Part shown: one piece after another, positions 19,017 to 28,298 of the stretch
Layout: each line of letters begins with the position of its first letter
Position numbering within the stretch: position 1 is the stretch's first letter
Source of the DNA: Liquorilactobacillus aquaticus DSM 21051
GTDB lineage: Bacteria; Bacillota; Bacilli; Lactobacillales; Lactobacillaceae
DNA: 64,000 nucleotides
Direction of reading: 5' to 3'
NCBI RefSeq assembly: GCF_001436755.1
Contig: NZ_AYZD01000011.1
Coordinates: forward strand, 232,861-296,860
Notes under the pieces: generated by a model
The model's database searches: none
What the model was told of the DNA's origin: nothing
Seen by the model: the letters and a program-made list of their open reading frames with translations, nothing else
Position numbers and translations under genes: made by a program

Positions 19017-19247
19017 TTGGAAAAAGTCAAAAAAAAGCTGCGTTTAGCATTCGCAATTCTAAGTGTTTTTTTTATTCCCCTGCTGCTTGCAACTATCTGG
19101 GCTATCTCAACTTCAAACAAATGGATTATTCTTAGCATCTTTTTAGTCGACTTTTTTTATCTGACAGTTGAGTCAACGCTACTTTCTATTCTAGTATTTG
19201 AAACACGCAGAAAGAAAAAGGAAGTCAAAAAAGAAGTAAACAAATAG
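19017..19247 (+). CDS. Small two-helix membrane protein, unknown
   Basis: A 76-residue protein from a TTG start seven bases behind AGGAAG. Two hydrophobic helices (about residues 10-30 and 36-60) lie between Lys/Arg-rich ends, the last ten residues being almost all Lys, Glu and Val. A TATAAT (18978-18983) lies at a suitable distance upstream, without a clear -35. I do not recognise the family. An overlapping ATG frame at 19010 is shorter and less protein-like. Confidence 0.6.
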   Translation: MEKVKKKLRLAFAILSVFFIPLLLATIWAISTSNKWIILSIFLVDFFYLTVESTLLSILVFETRRKKKEVKKEVNK

Positions 19248-19308
19248 AAAACCCGCACCTTGTTTATCGTACCCCCGATCTGCAGGATTGGACAAACTGA
19301 TGCGGATT
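19245..19308 (-). terminator. mnmG terminator
   Basis: On the minus strand AATCCGCATC pairs with GGTGCGGGTT (ten pairs, two G-U) around a 39-base interval, followed by TTTTCTATTT. It overlaps the end of the small plus-strand gene. Confidence 0.55.
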
Positions 19309-19314
19309 TTTTAA

Positions 19315-21219
19315 TTAAACTTTAGCAATTTTACCTTGCTCAATATAAACGGCTAAGATAGACAAATCAGCTGGATTCACACCACTGATACGACTAGCTT
19401 GTGCCAAAGTTGCAGGCTGAATTTTTTTTAGCTTCTGTTGCGCTTCGGTTGCAAGCCCTTCGATCGCATCATAGTCAATTCGATCGGGTATTTTTTTAGC
19501 TTCCATCCGCTTCAGCTTTTCAACCTTTTGATAAGCTTTTTTAATATATCCTTCATACTTGATCTGAATCTCAACCTGTTCAATGACTCGGAGATCTAAA
19601 GGCTGTTCAGGTGCAGGTATAAATTTTAGCAGATCAGCATAACCGATTTCTGGACGTCGCAAAAACTCGTTTGCCAACACTCCATCCTTAAGCGGTGCAT
19701 CGCCTTTAGAAGCTAAGAACTTATTGACCTCAGCGTTAGGCTTAATTCTAAACTCCCCTAAACGCCTTTTCTCAGCCTCAATAGCTGCTTTTTTGGCTTC
19801 AAAGGCTTCATAACGCTCATTTGAAATCAAGCCCAATTTGCGGCCTAATTCCGTTAACCTTAAATCAGCATTATCGTGACGTAGGATCAAGCGATACTCC
19901 GCCCGCGAAGTCAGGAGTCGATAAGGCTCGTTTGTCCCTTTCGTAACTAGATCATCTACCATCACACCAATATAGGCATCACTGCGTTTTAAAACGATCT
20001 CCTCTTTACCCAGCGCGTGGCAGCCGGCATTAATCCCAGCCAGCATTCCTTGACCTGCCGCTTCTTCATAACCAGAAGTCCCATTTGTTTGCCCAGCGGT
20101 GTATAAACCGCTGATCAATTTTGTTTCTAGAGTTGGCCGCAATTGATAAGGCGAAACAATATCATATTCAATCGCATAGCCAGGGCGCATCATTTCAGCT
20201 TTCTCCAGACCTTTAATCGAATGAACCATCTTCTGCTGAATTTCTTCAGGCATCGAAGTTGAGAGCCCTTGCAAATAGTATTCATCCGTATTACGTCCTT
20301 CGGGTTCAATAAAAAGCTGATGGCGCGGCTTGTCTGCAAAACGGACGATCTTGTCTTCTATAGAAGGACAGTAACGCGGACCAACACCCTCGATAACTCC
20401 AGAGAACATCGGGGCACGGTCAAGATTGGCTCTAATCATCTTATGCGTCATTTCATTGGTATAGGTCAACCAACACGATAACTGATCCTTGACCGCAAGA
20501 TAATCTTCATCATTTGACTCAAAACTAAAATGATTAGGATCAACATCACCTTTTTGTTCTTCTGTTTGGTCATAATCGATCGTATTCCCGTCAACACGCG
20601 GCGGTGTCCCTGTTTTGAATCGTTTCAGTTCAAATCCCAATCTTTCCAGATTACCTGACAATTTCATCGATGGCTGGGAATTATTTGGACCGGAAGAATA
20701 CATTAATTCTCCGATAATAATTTTCCCCCGAGCCGCTGTTCCGGTGGTTAAAACTACACTCTTTGCACCGTAACGAGCACCGGTATTGGTAATAACACCT
20801 TTGACAACACCATTTTCAACAATCAAGTCATCAACAATTCCTTGCCGCAAAGTCAGATTAGGTTCACGCTCAATTGTATGCTTCATCTCAATTGAATACG
20901 CGCGCTTATCAGCCTGTGCACGCAATGCACGGACTGCAGGGCCTTTGCCGGTATTAAGCATCCGCATTTGAACATAGGTTTTGTCGATATTGCGGCCCAT
21001 TTCACCACCAAGTGCATCCACTTCCCGGACAACGATTCCCTTTGCGGGCCCTCCAATTGAAGGATTGCAGGGCATAAAAGCCACCATTTCAAGATTAATC
21101 GTCATTAAAAGTGTCTTATTACCCATCCGAGCCGCTGCCAAAGCCGCTTCGCAGCCAGCATGACCAGCACCGACTACAATCACATCATATGTTTTACTTA
21201 CATATTGTTTTACTTCCAT
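19315..21219 (-). CDS. mnmG: tRNA uridine-5-carboxymethylaminomethyl enzyme MnmG (GidA)
   Basis: A 634-residue FAD protein with [19 protein letters not shown] at the N-terminus, the insertion-domain motif [11 protein letters not shown] near residue 50, GTPPRVDG near 205 and the C-terminal helical domain that binds MnmE. With MnmE it modifies the wobble uridine of several tRNAs. The length is normal. It follows mnmE by 36 bases. Confidence 0.97.
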   Translation of the reverse strand: MEVKQYVSKTYDVIVVGAGHAGCEAALAAARMGNKTLLMTINLEMVAFMPCNPSIGGPAKGIVVREVDALGGEMGRNIDKTYVQMRMLNTGKGPAVRALRAQADKRAYSIEMKHTIEREPNLTLRQGIVDDLIVENGVVKGVITNTGARYGAKSVVLTTGTAARGKIIIGELMYSSGPNNSQPSMKLSGNLERLGFELKRFKTGTPPRVDGNTIDYDQTEEQKGDVDPNHFSFESNDEDYLAVKDQLSCWLTYTNEMTHKMIRANLDRAPMFSGVIEGVGPRYCPSIEDKIVRFADKPRHQLFIEPEGRNTDEYYLQGLSTSMPEEIQQKMVHSIKGLEKAEMMRPGYAIEYDIVSPYQLRPTLETKLISGLYTAGQTNGTSGYEEAAGQGMLAGINAGCHALGKEEIVLKRSDAYIGVMVDDLVTKGTNEPYRLLTSRAEYRLILRHDNADLRLTELGRKLGLISNERYEAFEAKKAAIEAEKRRLGEFRIKPNAEVNKFLASKGDAPLKDGVLANEFLRRPEIGYADLLKFIPAPEQPLDLRVIEQVEIQIKYEGYIKKAYQKVEKLKRMEAKKIPDRIDYDAIEGLATEAQQKLKKIQPATLAQASRISGVNPADLSILAVYIEQGKIAKV

Positions 21220-21255
21220 TTCAATCTCCCACTATACATTTAAAGATTAGTTTTA

Positions 21256-22641
21256 TCATTTTCCTAAGCAGAACTGACTGAATAACTGATTCAAAAGTTC
21301 ATCTTGGTAACTATCACCAGTAATTTCGCCTAGAAGTTCCCAGCAAGTTGTCATATCGATCTGAACTAAATCAACCGGCATGTTTGCTTCAATTCCTTGC
21401 AGAACATTGTCTAATGCATCCTCAGCTTGGTTAAGCAACGCGATGTGGCGTGCATTCGTAACCATGACTGTTGTCTGACTATTCTCAATGCCACCAAAAA
21501 ACAACTTGGCAATTTTTTCCTCAAGCTGGTCGAGTCCCTCGTTTTTTAAAACGGAGGTTGTCTGTACCTCATCTGTCCCAACTCTTTTTTTCAATTCTTC
21601 AATTTCAACTTGCTGTGGCAGATCAACCTTGTTTAGAAGAACAATTCTTTTTTTATCATCTGTCAAACTGATTAATTCCCTGTCCTGTTCTGTTAGTTTT
21701 TGACTGCCGTCAAGAACCAGCATTACCAAATCAGCCTGTTCGATAGCTTTTCTCGAGCGCTCAACACCAATTTTTTCAACCTTGTCAGCTGTATCATGAA
21801 TCCCAGCTGTGTCAATCAGCTTTAAAGGTACCCCATGAACATTCACGTATTCTTCAATTACATCACGCGTTGTTCCGGCCACATCTGTTACAATTGCTTT
21901 ATCTTCATGCAGCAAGTGGTTCAATAAACTGGATTTCCCCACATTCGGCCGTCCAACAATAGCCGTCGCCAGTCCTTCTCTTAAAACCTTGCCCTGTTTA
22001 GCTGTCTGCAGCAGCTGCTGGATTCTTTTTTTCACATCAACTGCTTTTTCCTTGAGGAGACGAGTTGTCATCTCCTCGACAGCATCATATTCAGGATAAT
22101 CAATATTAACTTCAACTTGTGCTAATACATCTAAAATGTCTTGACGCAGGTTCTTAATAAGATGCGACAGATTTCCATCTAATTGATTCAAGGCAACTTT
22201 CATCGAACGATCAGTTTTAGCTCTGATCAAATCCATTACGGCCTCAGCTTGTGAAAGGTCTATTCGCCCGTGCAGAAAAGCACGCTTAGTAAACTCTCCA
22301 GGTTCGGCAAGGCGAGCCCCATTGCTTAGTAACAACTGCAGAATACGATTAGTTGCTACTATCCCGCCATGGCAGTTGATTTCAATTATGTCTTCACGTG
22401 TGAATGTCTTGGGCGCCCGCATAACGGAAACCATTACTTCATCGATTTCTTGTTTTGTTTTCGGATCAATAATATGTCCATAGTTAATGGTATGACTTGA
22501 AACTTTCGAAAGGTTTCTTCCTTTAAAAACCTTCTTTGCGACATTGATTGCTTCTTCCCCACTTAAACGAACAATTGAGATTGCCCCTTCACCTGGCGGA
22601 GTAGAAATAGCAGCAATCGTGTCAAACTCTGTCGTTGTCAA
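21256..22641 (-). CDS. mnmE: tRNA modification GTPase MnmE (TrmE)
   Basis: A 461-residue protein with an N-terminal folate-binding domain ([19 protein letters not shown]), a helical domain, and a G domain near residues 220-375: [27 protein letters not shown] and LNKVDL. It ends with FCLGK, whose Cys is catalytic. I used the TTG at 22641, seven bases after AAGGAGG, which gives the family length; the longer frame to 22701 runs through a terminator hairpin. Confidence 0.97.
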   Translation of the reverse strand: MTTTEFDTIAAISTPPGEGAISIVRLSGEEAINVAKKVFKGRNLSKVSSHTINYGHIIDPKTKQEIDEVMVSVMRAPKTFTREDIIEINCHGGIVATNRILQLLLSNGARLAEPGEFTKRAFLHGRIDLSQAEAVMDLIRAKTDRSMKVALNQLDGNLSHLIKNLRQDILDVLAQVEVNIDYPEYDAVEEMTTRLLKEKAVDVKKRIQQLLQTAKQGKVLREGLATAIVGRPNVGKSSLLNHLLHEDKAIVTDVAGTTRDVIEEYVNVHGVPLKLIDTAGIHDTADKVEKIGVERSRKAIEQADLVMLVLDGSQKLTEQDRELISLTDDKKRIVLLNKVDLPQQVEIEELKKRVGTDEVQTTSVLKNEGLDQLEEKIAKLFFGGIENSQTTVMVTNARHIALLNQAEDALDNVLQGIEANMPVDLVQIDMTTCWELLGEITGDSYQDELLNQLFSQFCLGK

Positions 22642-22663
22642 CAGCTCTCCTCCTTTTAGACAA

Positions 22664-22707
22664 TAAAAAAAGCGCCACTCCACGCCAAAAAACGTGGACA
22701 AAGCACT
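22664..22707 (-). terminator. Terminator-like hairpin in the mnmE leader
   Basis: On the minus strand AGTGC...TCCACG pairs with CGTGGA...GGCGCT, followed by seven T. It lies only about ten bases before the mnmE ribosome site and downstream of the TTGACA promoter, so it may attenuate mnmE. Confidence 0.65.
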
Positions 22708-22746
22708 TTGACTACTTTATCAATTAAGATAAGAATGATTGCTTAT

Positions 22747-22775
22747 AATATACTTTCAAACACAAAAATTGTCAA
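22747..22775 (-). promoter_or_regulatory. mnmE promoter
   Basis: On the minus strand TTGACA (22770-22775) and TATATT (22747-22752) are 17 bases apart, about 100 bases before the mnmE start. Confidence 0.7.
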
Positions 22776-22794
22776 CAAGTGTACCTGACTTCTT

Positions 22795-23050
22795 AAAAAA
22801 CAGTCTATGAACCAAGCCACCGTACACATCAAAACAACAGCCAGACTAAGGAACATCATTCAATGTCCTTAACTTCCCTGCTGTCATTGGCAAAAACTGC
22901 TACATGTGATAACCAGACCACAATACGAGCTTTTCAATGCAGCACAGTCCAACTGCTGTCTATAAGGGATACTCAATTGAGGATGTCTCATCCGCTGTAT
23001 CTAAGAAACAACCAAATCTAACAACACCTCTCAGATCGTGATCCCTTACT
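22795..23050 (-). ncRNA. Possible structured RNA, family not recognised
   Basis: No ORF of note lies here, yet the minus strand has a promoter (23057-23085) and folding potential. TAAGGGAT (23041-23048) pairs with ATCCCTTA (22963-22970). Smaller hairpins follow: GGATG/CATCC at 22981-22993, CAGCA-type arms at 22940-22958, and AAGGACAT with ATGTTCCTT at 22849-22871. AGACTGTTTTTT at about 22795-22806 could end it, giving about 255 bases. I compared it mentally with 6S, RNase P, SRP and tmRNA and found no characteristic motif. Confidence 0.35.
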
Positions 23051-23056
23051 CCACTA

Positions 23057-23085
23057 ATTGTAATCGTTTATTATAATAAGTTCAA
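23057..23085 (-). promoter_or_regulatory. Minus-strand promoter of the possible RNA
   Basis: On the minus strand TTGAAC (23080-23085) and TACAAT (23057-23062) are exactly 17 bases apart, with no ORF downstream until mnmE, which has its own promoter. Confidence 0.55.
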
Positions 23086-23231
23086 TCATTATAAAAATTT
23101 TTTTCATAACCTTCCTATATTGCGTCTATGTGTTGCAGATTAAGTAGTTATTTTATTTTCTTGAAGTGCTTCTTATAATAGTTTGTTTTAATTTTGAAAA
23201 ATGATAAAATGATATTTTTATTAAAAAATAC

Positions 23232-23259
23232 TTGCAATTTTAATTTTGTTGTATATAAT
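23232..23259 (+). promoter_or_regulatory. Promoter of the BCAA leader operon
   Basis: TTGCAA (23232-23237), 16 bases, then TATAAT (23254-23259), about 55 bases before the leader peptide start. Confidence 0.7.
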
Positions 23260-23315
23260 TAAGTTTATCAATTACAAAGTGGAATTTAAAAAGCAATGGA
23301 AGGGAGTTAGACAGC

Positions 23316-23429
23316 ATGTCACGAACTTGTAGGACTATGTTAAATGAAAGTTTTTCTGCAGTTGCATACCTAGTGAGCCTAGTCATTATTAGCACGCGCG
23401 ATGTGTTGTTTAATGTCTCGGCTGATTAA
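23316..23429 (+). CDS. Branched-chain amino acid leader peptide, 37 residues
   Basis: ATG 23316 follows GGAAGGGAG by about ten bases and opens 37 codons ending TAA at 23427-23429. Eleven residues are Leu, Val or Ile, with the dense run VAYLVSLVII at residues 16-25 and infrequent CTA leucine codons. Codons 27-30 contain GCGCGATG (23396-23403), an exact complement of CATCGCGC (23448-23455) in the left arm of terminator 1. A ribosome held on codons 19-25 would leave this segment free to form an antiterminator. This is the classic layout of ilv/leu attenuation, and the short ORF would be missed by gene callers. Confidence 0.85.
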   Translation: MSRTCRTMLNESFSAVAYLVSLVIISTRDVLFNVSAD

Positions 23430-23442
23430 ATCTGAGAACATT

Positions 23443-23485
23443 AACTCCATCGCGCTAAGGTAATCTTAGGCGATGGAGTTTTTTT
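23443..23485 (+). terminator. Attenuator terminator 1 of the ilvE operon
   Basis: AACTCCATCG pairs with CGATGGAGTT, with an inner CTAAG/CTTAG stem, followed by TTTTTTT. The competing antiterminator pairs GCGCGATG, TTAATG and TCTC of the leader ORF region with CATCGCGC, CATTAA and GAGA. Confidence 0.85.
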
Positions 23486-23524
23486 AGCACCTATCGCTTA
23501 GTCTCATAGCGATAGGTGCTTTTT
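23486..23524 (+). terminator. Attenuator terminator 2 of the ilvE operon
   Basis: A perfect 13-pair stem, AGCACCTATCGCT with AGCGATAGGTGCT, followed by TTTTC. It starts directly after terminator 1. The right arm of terminator 1 (GCGATGG) can pair with CCTATCGC of this left arm, which would couple the two. Confidence 0.85.
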
Positions 23525-23578
23525 CATTAATATTTAATCAAATAGCCGCTTTGTAATAATTAGAAGGAGGAATTTTTT

Positions 23579-24622
23579 ATGACTATGTCAGAACCAAAAG
23601 CAACTAAACCTGAAGAAATCGACTGGAGTAATTTGGGATTTAATTATATGAACCTTCCTTATCGCTATCGTGCCTATTGGCGTGATGGAAAGTGGCAGGA
23701 TACTGGTTTAACTGAAGATTCAAATGTAACGATCAGCGAAGGCTCAACCTGCTTGCATTATGGTCAAGAAGTTTTTGAAGGACTAAAAGCATATCGCTGC
23801 AAAGATGGCAGCATTAATCTTTTCCGTCCTGACCAAAATGCTAAACGTATGCAGAAAAGCTGTGAACGTTTAATGATGCCTCAAGTTCCAACTGATATGT
23901 TTATCGCTGCTCTAAAGGAAGTTGTTCGAGCAAATGAGGCATACATTCCTCCATATGGTTCAGGTGGTACACTCTATCTTCGTCCATACCTGATCGGGGT
24001 CGGCGGTAACATTGGTGTCCATCCTGCTCAAGAATATATCTTCTCAATTTTTGCGATGCCCGTTGGTAATTACTTCAAAGGCGGCTTAACACCTACGAGT
24101 TTTGTTGCATCTGAATATGATCGTGCTGCTCACAAAGGTACCGGTGCAAGCAAGGTCGGTGGTAACTATGCTGCTAGTCTTTTCCCTGGTCAGCTTGCAC
24201 ATAATGATGGTTTTTCCGATTGTATCTATCTTGATCCAATTGAACACAAAAAGATTGAAGAAGTGGGCTCAGCAAACTTCTTTGGAATTACAAAAGATGG
24301 TAAGTTTGTTACTCCTAAGTCACCTTCCATTCTGCCTAGTGTAACTAAATATTCACTGCTTTATTTAGCGGAACATCGGTTCGGTATGGAAACTGAACAA
24401 GGTGATATCTTTATTGATCAGTTAGATCATTTTGCAGAGGCTGGTGCTTGTGGAACTGCAGCTGTTATTTCCCCTATTGGAGGATTCAAGTATGGTGACA
24501 AATACCATGTCTTCTACAGTGAGACTGAAGTTGGCCCTGTAACACATAAATTATACGATGAATTGACCGGCATCCAGTTTGGTGACGTTAAAGCACCTGA
24601 AGGTTGGATCGAGAAAATTTAG
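23579..24622 (+). CDS. ilvE: Branched-chain amino acid aminotransferase
   Basis: A 347-residue fold-type IV PLP enzyme of the BCAT II type. It shows LHYGQEVFEGLKAYR near residue 60, RMQKSCERL, LYLRPYLIG near 135, the PLP-lysine region GASKVGGNYAAS near 190, and EVGSANFFGI near 225. It interconverts Leu, Ile and Val with their 2-keto acids using glutamate. ATG 23579 stands eight bases after AGAAGGAGG. It is the first structural gene after the BCAA leader and its two terminators, so expression probably rises when branched-chain aminoacyl-tRNA is scarce. Confidence 0.95.
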   Translation: MTMSEPKATKPEEIDWSNLGFNYMNLPYRYRAYWRDGKWQDTGLTEDSNVTISEGSTCLHYGQEVFEGLKAYRCKDGSINLFRPDQNAKRMQKSCERLMMPQVPTDMFIAALKEVVRANEAYIPPYGSGGTLYLRPYLIGVGGNIGVHPAQEYIFSIFAMPVGNYFKGGLTPTSFVASEYDRAAHKGTGASKVGGNYAASLFPGQLAHNDGFSDCIYLDPIEHKKIEEVGSANFFGITKDGKFVTPKSPSILPSVTKYSLLYLAEHRFGMETEQGDIFIDQLDHFAEAGACGTAAVISPIGGFKYGDKYHVFYSETEVGPVTHKLYDELTGIQFGDVKAPEGWIEKI

Positions 24623-24651
24623 TTAGCTTATACTTTAAAGGAGTGTTAATT

Positions 24652-25734
24652 ATGGAAAATGCTGAGGCAAAATCAAATCCAACTGTTAAGGAGTATGCAT
24701 ACCGTATTACTGCCGCAATCGCTAATGCTGTCTTAGTAACATTAGGAATTGGACTTTTATTACAGACGTTTGCTTCTTTTGTTCATTGGAACGCGCTTTA
24801 TCAAGTTGGTTTAATAGCAAATAGTTTGCTTGCCCCAGCACTTGGTGTCGCAGTTGCTTCTCAGCTGGGAACGAATTCACTGGTTATCTTCAGTGCAATG
24901 ATCTCATCGACAATTGGTGCAAATGCTATTCACTTTACAACAAGTGCTGTCAATGGAACTACAGCCACCGGTTCTAGCCTAATGCAGGCTGCCGGTTCGA
25001 TTACCCTCTCAACAGGTCAGCCGATTAGTGCTGTTCTGGCTGGCTTGATTGCTACTTTAGTGGGTAAATATCTGACAGGAAAAACACCTTTAGACATGAT
25101 GCTGGTCCCGCTTGCAGCAACCTTTATCGGTGGAGTTGCCGGCTTAGGGCTGGCTGCTGTCACCACTCCATTCTTACTGGGTGTTAGTGCTTATATTGCG
25201 GAAACAATGCAAGTGAATCCGTTAGTTGGTTCAATCTGTGTTTCTGTGGTCTGGGCGTTGTTCTTGATGACCCCCGCTTCTTCTGCCGCCTTAGCGATTG
25301 CCTTGACGCTTGATCCTATTTCCTCCGCTGCTGCTTTAATCGGAACAACATCGCAGTTCGTTGCCTTCACCGTTATGTCTTTCCGGCAGAACAACATTGG
25401 AGCAAATATTGCACAAGGTGTCATCACGCCTAAGGTTCAGTTTCCTAATCTGCTGATTAATCCTTATCTCTTATTGCCATCTATGTTATCTGCAGTTGTC
25501 TGTGCGCCGATCGCGACGATCATGTTTGGTTTCCGCTCGACCTACAAATTGGCTGGCTTGGGACTTAACTCATTTATTGCTCCTTTAGCCTATGCTGCAC
25601 AAGGTTGGGGTAGTTTCGCGGTCTATATGTTTACCGGTGTTGTTTTGCCGGCCATCATTTCACTTGTTGCTTACAGCATGATGAAAAAGGTTGGTCTTAT
25701 CCAAGACAATCAGTTGCATTTGGAAATTGTTTAA
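24652..25734 (+). CDS. PTS EIIC-like multispan membrane protein
   Basis: A 360-residue, very hydrophobic protein with about ten membrane segments, resembling the PTS_EIIC_2 family. No EIIA, EIIB or phosphorylation domain is present or encoded nearby. I chose ATG 24652 behind AAAGGAG; the frame extends upstream only into ilvE. It lies between ilvE and the hydroxyacid dehydrogenase gene with short gaps. The context suggests transport of branched-chain 2-hydroxy or 2-keto acids or amino acids rather than sugar. That is inference. Confidence 0.75.
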   Translation: MENAEAKSNPTVKEYAYRITAAIANAVLVTLGIGLLLQTFASFVHWNALYQVGLIANSLLAPALGVAVASQLGTNSLVIFSAMISSTIGANAIHFTTSAVNGTTATGSSLMQAAGSITLSTGQPISAVLAGLIATLVGKYLTGKTPLDMMLVPLAATFIGGVAGLGLAAVTTPFLLGVSAYIAETMQVNPLVGSICVSVVWALFLMTPASSAALAIALTLDPISSAAALIGTTSQFVAFTVMSFRQNNIGANIAQGVITPKVQFPNLLINPYLLLPSMLSAVVCAPIATIMFGFRSTYKLAGLGLNSFIAPLAYAAQGWGSFAVYMFTGVVLPAIISLVAYSMMKKVGLIQDNQLHLEIV

Positions 25735-25782
25735 TTACCAACGAATATTTTATTACTAATTTTAGAGAGGGACTTGTTTTTT

Positions 25783-26700
25783 ATGGGAAGAAAATACGCA
25801 ATTATCGGCGTTGGACACGTAGGCGCAACGATTGCTTTTGCACTTGTTACCAAGGGTGACGCAGATGAATTGATTTTGATCGACAAAAATGAAAAGAAGG
25901 CTCGTGCAGAACAACTTGATTTGAAAGACGCAACCGCACGGCTTGAAACTCGACCGAAGATCAAAATTCAAGACTATTCTGAGTTAGCTGACACAGATAT
26001 TTTGTTCGTTACCGCCGGAAACATTCACGCGCTTGATCACGCTAGTGGCAATCGTTGGGCAGAGTTCGAGTATACGCGTGAAATCGTAAAGGATATCGCA
26101 CCTAAAATAAAGGAAAGCGGCTTTCATGGTGTTTTAATCGATACAATGAATCCCTGTGATGCAATTTCGCAATATCTCCAAAAAGAAATTGATCTACCTG
26201 GATCTCAAGTCCTTGGCACAGGTACATTCTTAGATACTGCACGAATGCAGCGAGTTGTCGCAGAGCAGTTCGATGTCGATCCAAAAAATGTCACCGGCTT
26301 TGTCTATGGCGAACATGGCGAATCACAATTCGTTGCTTGGTCAACCGTTAAAGTTAATGGGCTTGATGTTATCCCACTCGCAGAGGCACGTAATATTAAC
26401 CTCACGGAGCTTGAGTCGCAAGCAAGATCTGGCGGTTGGGCAGTTCATTCTGGCAAGGGTTATACAAGTTATGCAATTGCAACATGCGCAGTCAAATTAA
26501 GTCGTGCCGTTCTAGATGATGCACATCTTATGTGTCCATGTTCTTCTTACAATAAGAAATACGATTCCTACGTTGGACAACCCGGAATCATCGGGAAAAA
26601 TGGTGTCGAGGAATTGATCGACATTCCATTACCTGATGAAGAGGAAGCAAAATTAGCTAATTCTGCTGCAACAATTCGGGAAAAATTTGCAACAATGTAA
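25783..26700 (+). CDS. hicD: L-2-hydroxyisocaproate dehydrogenase (L-HicDH)
   Basis: A 305-residue member of the lactate/malate dehydrogenase family, with the NAD motif IIGVGHVGATIAFAL, GTGTFLDTARMQRVV near residue 145, catalytic YGEHGESQF near 177 and SGKGYTSYAIA near 220. The overall pattern resembles the well-studied L-HicDH of lactobacilli more than L-lactate dehydrogenase. It reversibly reduces 2-ketoisocaproate and related keto acids with NADH. The start is ATG 25783 behind GAGAGGGA. It is the last gene of the leader-controlled operon. Confidence 0.88.
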   Translation: MGRKYAIIGVGHVGATIAFALVTKGDADELILIDKNEKKARAEQLDLKDATARLETRPKIKIQDYSELADTDILFVTAGNIHALDHASGNRWAEFEYTREIVKDIAPKIKESGFHGVLIDTMNPCDAISQYLQKEIDLPGSQVLGTGTFLDTARMQRVVAEQFDVDPKNVTGFVYGEHGESQFVAWSTVKVNGLDVIPLAEARNINLTELESQARSGGWAVHSGKGYTSYAIATCAVKLSRAVLDDAHLMCPCSSYNKKYDSYVGQPGIIGKNGVEELIDIPLPDEEEAKLANSAATIREKFATM

Positions 26701-26770
26701 CTCCAAAAAATTTGCTTATTAGTTTCTGACAAAACACTTTTCAACTTCTAATTATTATAAGGTATTGAAA

Positions 26771-26813
26771 AAGAAGCCTGCCACAAAGTATTTAGCTTTG
26801 TAGCAGGCTTCTT
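26771..26813. terminator. Bidirectional terminator between hicD and gltD
   Basis: An 18-base arm, AAGAAGCCTGCCACAAAG, pairs with CTTTGTAGCAGGCTTCTT with one mismatch. The minus strand continues TTCTTTTTC, so it serves gltD best. Confidence 0.85.
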
Positions 26814-26855
26814 CTCTATATTGTCCTTATTCATTAACTTACACTCAAATCAGCC

Positions 26856-28280
26856 TTAGACATGAACCTGACAGGACTGGTCCACTGTATCTGCAACCAT
26901 TCTTCCTTCGTGAATCCCCCAAATAACGAGACTAGGTCCACGACGTGCATCCCCTGCCACATAAATCTGTTCTTGATCCGTTGTATAGTCATCATTAACT
27001 TGTGTAATATTAAAGGCATCCAGTACACTTTGCTGCGCTCCAGTAAAGCCCATCGCTAGCAAGACAAGATCAACCGGTTGTTCCTGTTCAGTTCCTTCAA
27101 TTGGTTTAAATAACCGAACCTTACTGGTAATCATGCTTGCCACTTTACCCTTTTTACCTTTAAAGCCCACTGCAGTCATCTCATAGGATGTAAGGACTCC
27201 ACCAAATAATTCTTGAGCCTCTTTTTGACCATATCCCAGCTTAGAAACCATTGGCCACTGCGGCCACGGATTGCTAGCCAAACGTTTCTTTGGTGCCTGC
27301 CGTGTAATCTCAAGCTGACGCACCTCAGCAGCACCTTGACGTACTGCTGTTGCAATACAATCATTACCTGTATCTCCACCGCCAATAACAACAACCTTCT
27401 TACCGGCCAAAGCCTTAGTTGCTTTCGTTCCATCCTTGATAACCTGTTTTGTAGCTAAAGTTAAATAATCAACCGCCTGCATAATTCCTTTCAATTGACG
27501 CCCAGGAACATCCAAGTCACGTGCAGACCGTGCACCAACAGTCAGGATTACTCGTTGAAACTCTTTTTTCAGTTCCGCCGCCGTAATGTCTACACCTACT
27601 TCGGTGTTTACCTTAAATTTAATTCCCAATTCTTTCATAACTTTGACACGTCGCTGCACAATTTCTTTAGGCAGTTTCATATTAGGAATGCCATACATAA
27701 CCAAGCCACCGGGGTAGTCGTCCCTTTCAAAAACAGTAACTGTATAACCTAATTTGTTCAATTCCCAAGCTGCTGATAAACCAGCCGGGCCACTACCTAC
27801 AACAGCTACTTTAACTCCATTTCTTCTCAAAGGTGTCCCGCTGTCTTTAACCCAGTCGAATTTAAAACCTTGTTCAATAATGAACCGCTCGTTATCTTTA
27901 ATCGTAATTCCTTTGCCATGCAAGGCTTCATTACAAGCAACTTCACACGGTGCTGGACAGACACGCCCCGTGAACTCAGGCAATGGGTTGGTTTTCGTCA
28001 AACGCTCAAAAGCACGTTTGTCTTCATTACGATAAACAAGATCGTTCCATTCAGGAATTAAGTTATCATTAGGACATCCACTAACGGCACGTCCTCCTGC
28101 GTAAAAGAAACCTACGTGACAATGGGGTACCCCGCAATTCATACATCGTGCAGCCTGCTTCCGTCGTTCATCGTCACTCAAAGCATTCTGCATTTCCTCA
28201 AAATCCTTGATTCTTTCCTCCACTGGTCGGATGGGATTATCGACACGTGCGTATTTCATAAAACCAAACGGATCTGCCAT
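26856..28280 (-). CDS. gltD: Glutamate synthase small subunit
   Basis: A 474-residue FAD protein with N-terminal Fe-S cysteines (CMNCGVPHCH near residue 46, CPAPCEVACN near 108), an FAD motif VVGSGPAGLSAAWELNKLG near 155, an NADPH motif VIGGGDTGNDC near 300 and C-terminal VAGDARRGPSLVIWGI. It feeds electrons from NADPH to the large subunit. It starts 18 bases after gltB. Glutamate synthase makes two glutamates from glutamine and 2-oxoglutarate. Confidence 0.97.
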   Translation of the reverse strand: MADPFGFMKYARVDNPIRPVEERIKDFEEMQNALSDDERRKQAARCMNCGVPHCHVGFFYAGGRAVSGCPNDNLIPEWNDLVYRNEDKRAFERLTKTNPLPEFTGRVCPAPCEVACNEALHGKGITIKDNERFIIEQGFKFDWVKDSGTPLRRNGVKVAVVGSGPAGLSAAWELNKLGYTVTVFERDDYPGGLVMYGIPNMKLPKEIVQRRVKVMKELGIKFKVNTEVGVDITAAELKKEFQRVILTVGARSARDLDVPGRQLKGIMQAVDYLTLATKQVIKDGTKATKALAGKKVVVIGGGDTGNDCIATAVRQGAAEVRQLEITRQAPKKRLASNPWPQWPMVSKLGYGQKEAQELFGGVLTSYEMTAVGFKGKKGKVASMITSKVRLFKPIEGTEQEQPVDLVLLAMGFTGAQQSVLDAFNITQVNDDYTTDQEQIYVAGDARRGPSLVIWGIHEGRMVADTVDQSCQVHV

Positions 28281-28298
28281 TTCGCTTCCTCCCTTTCC

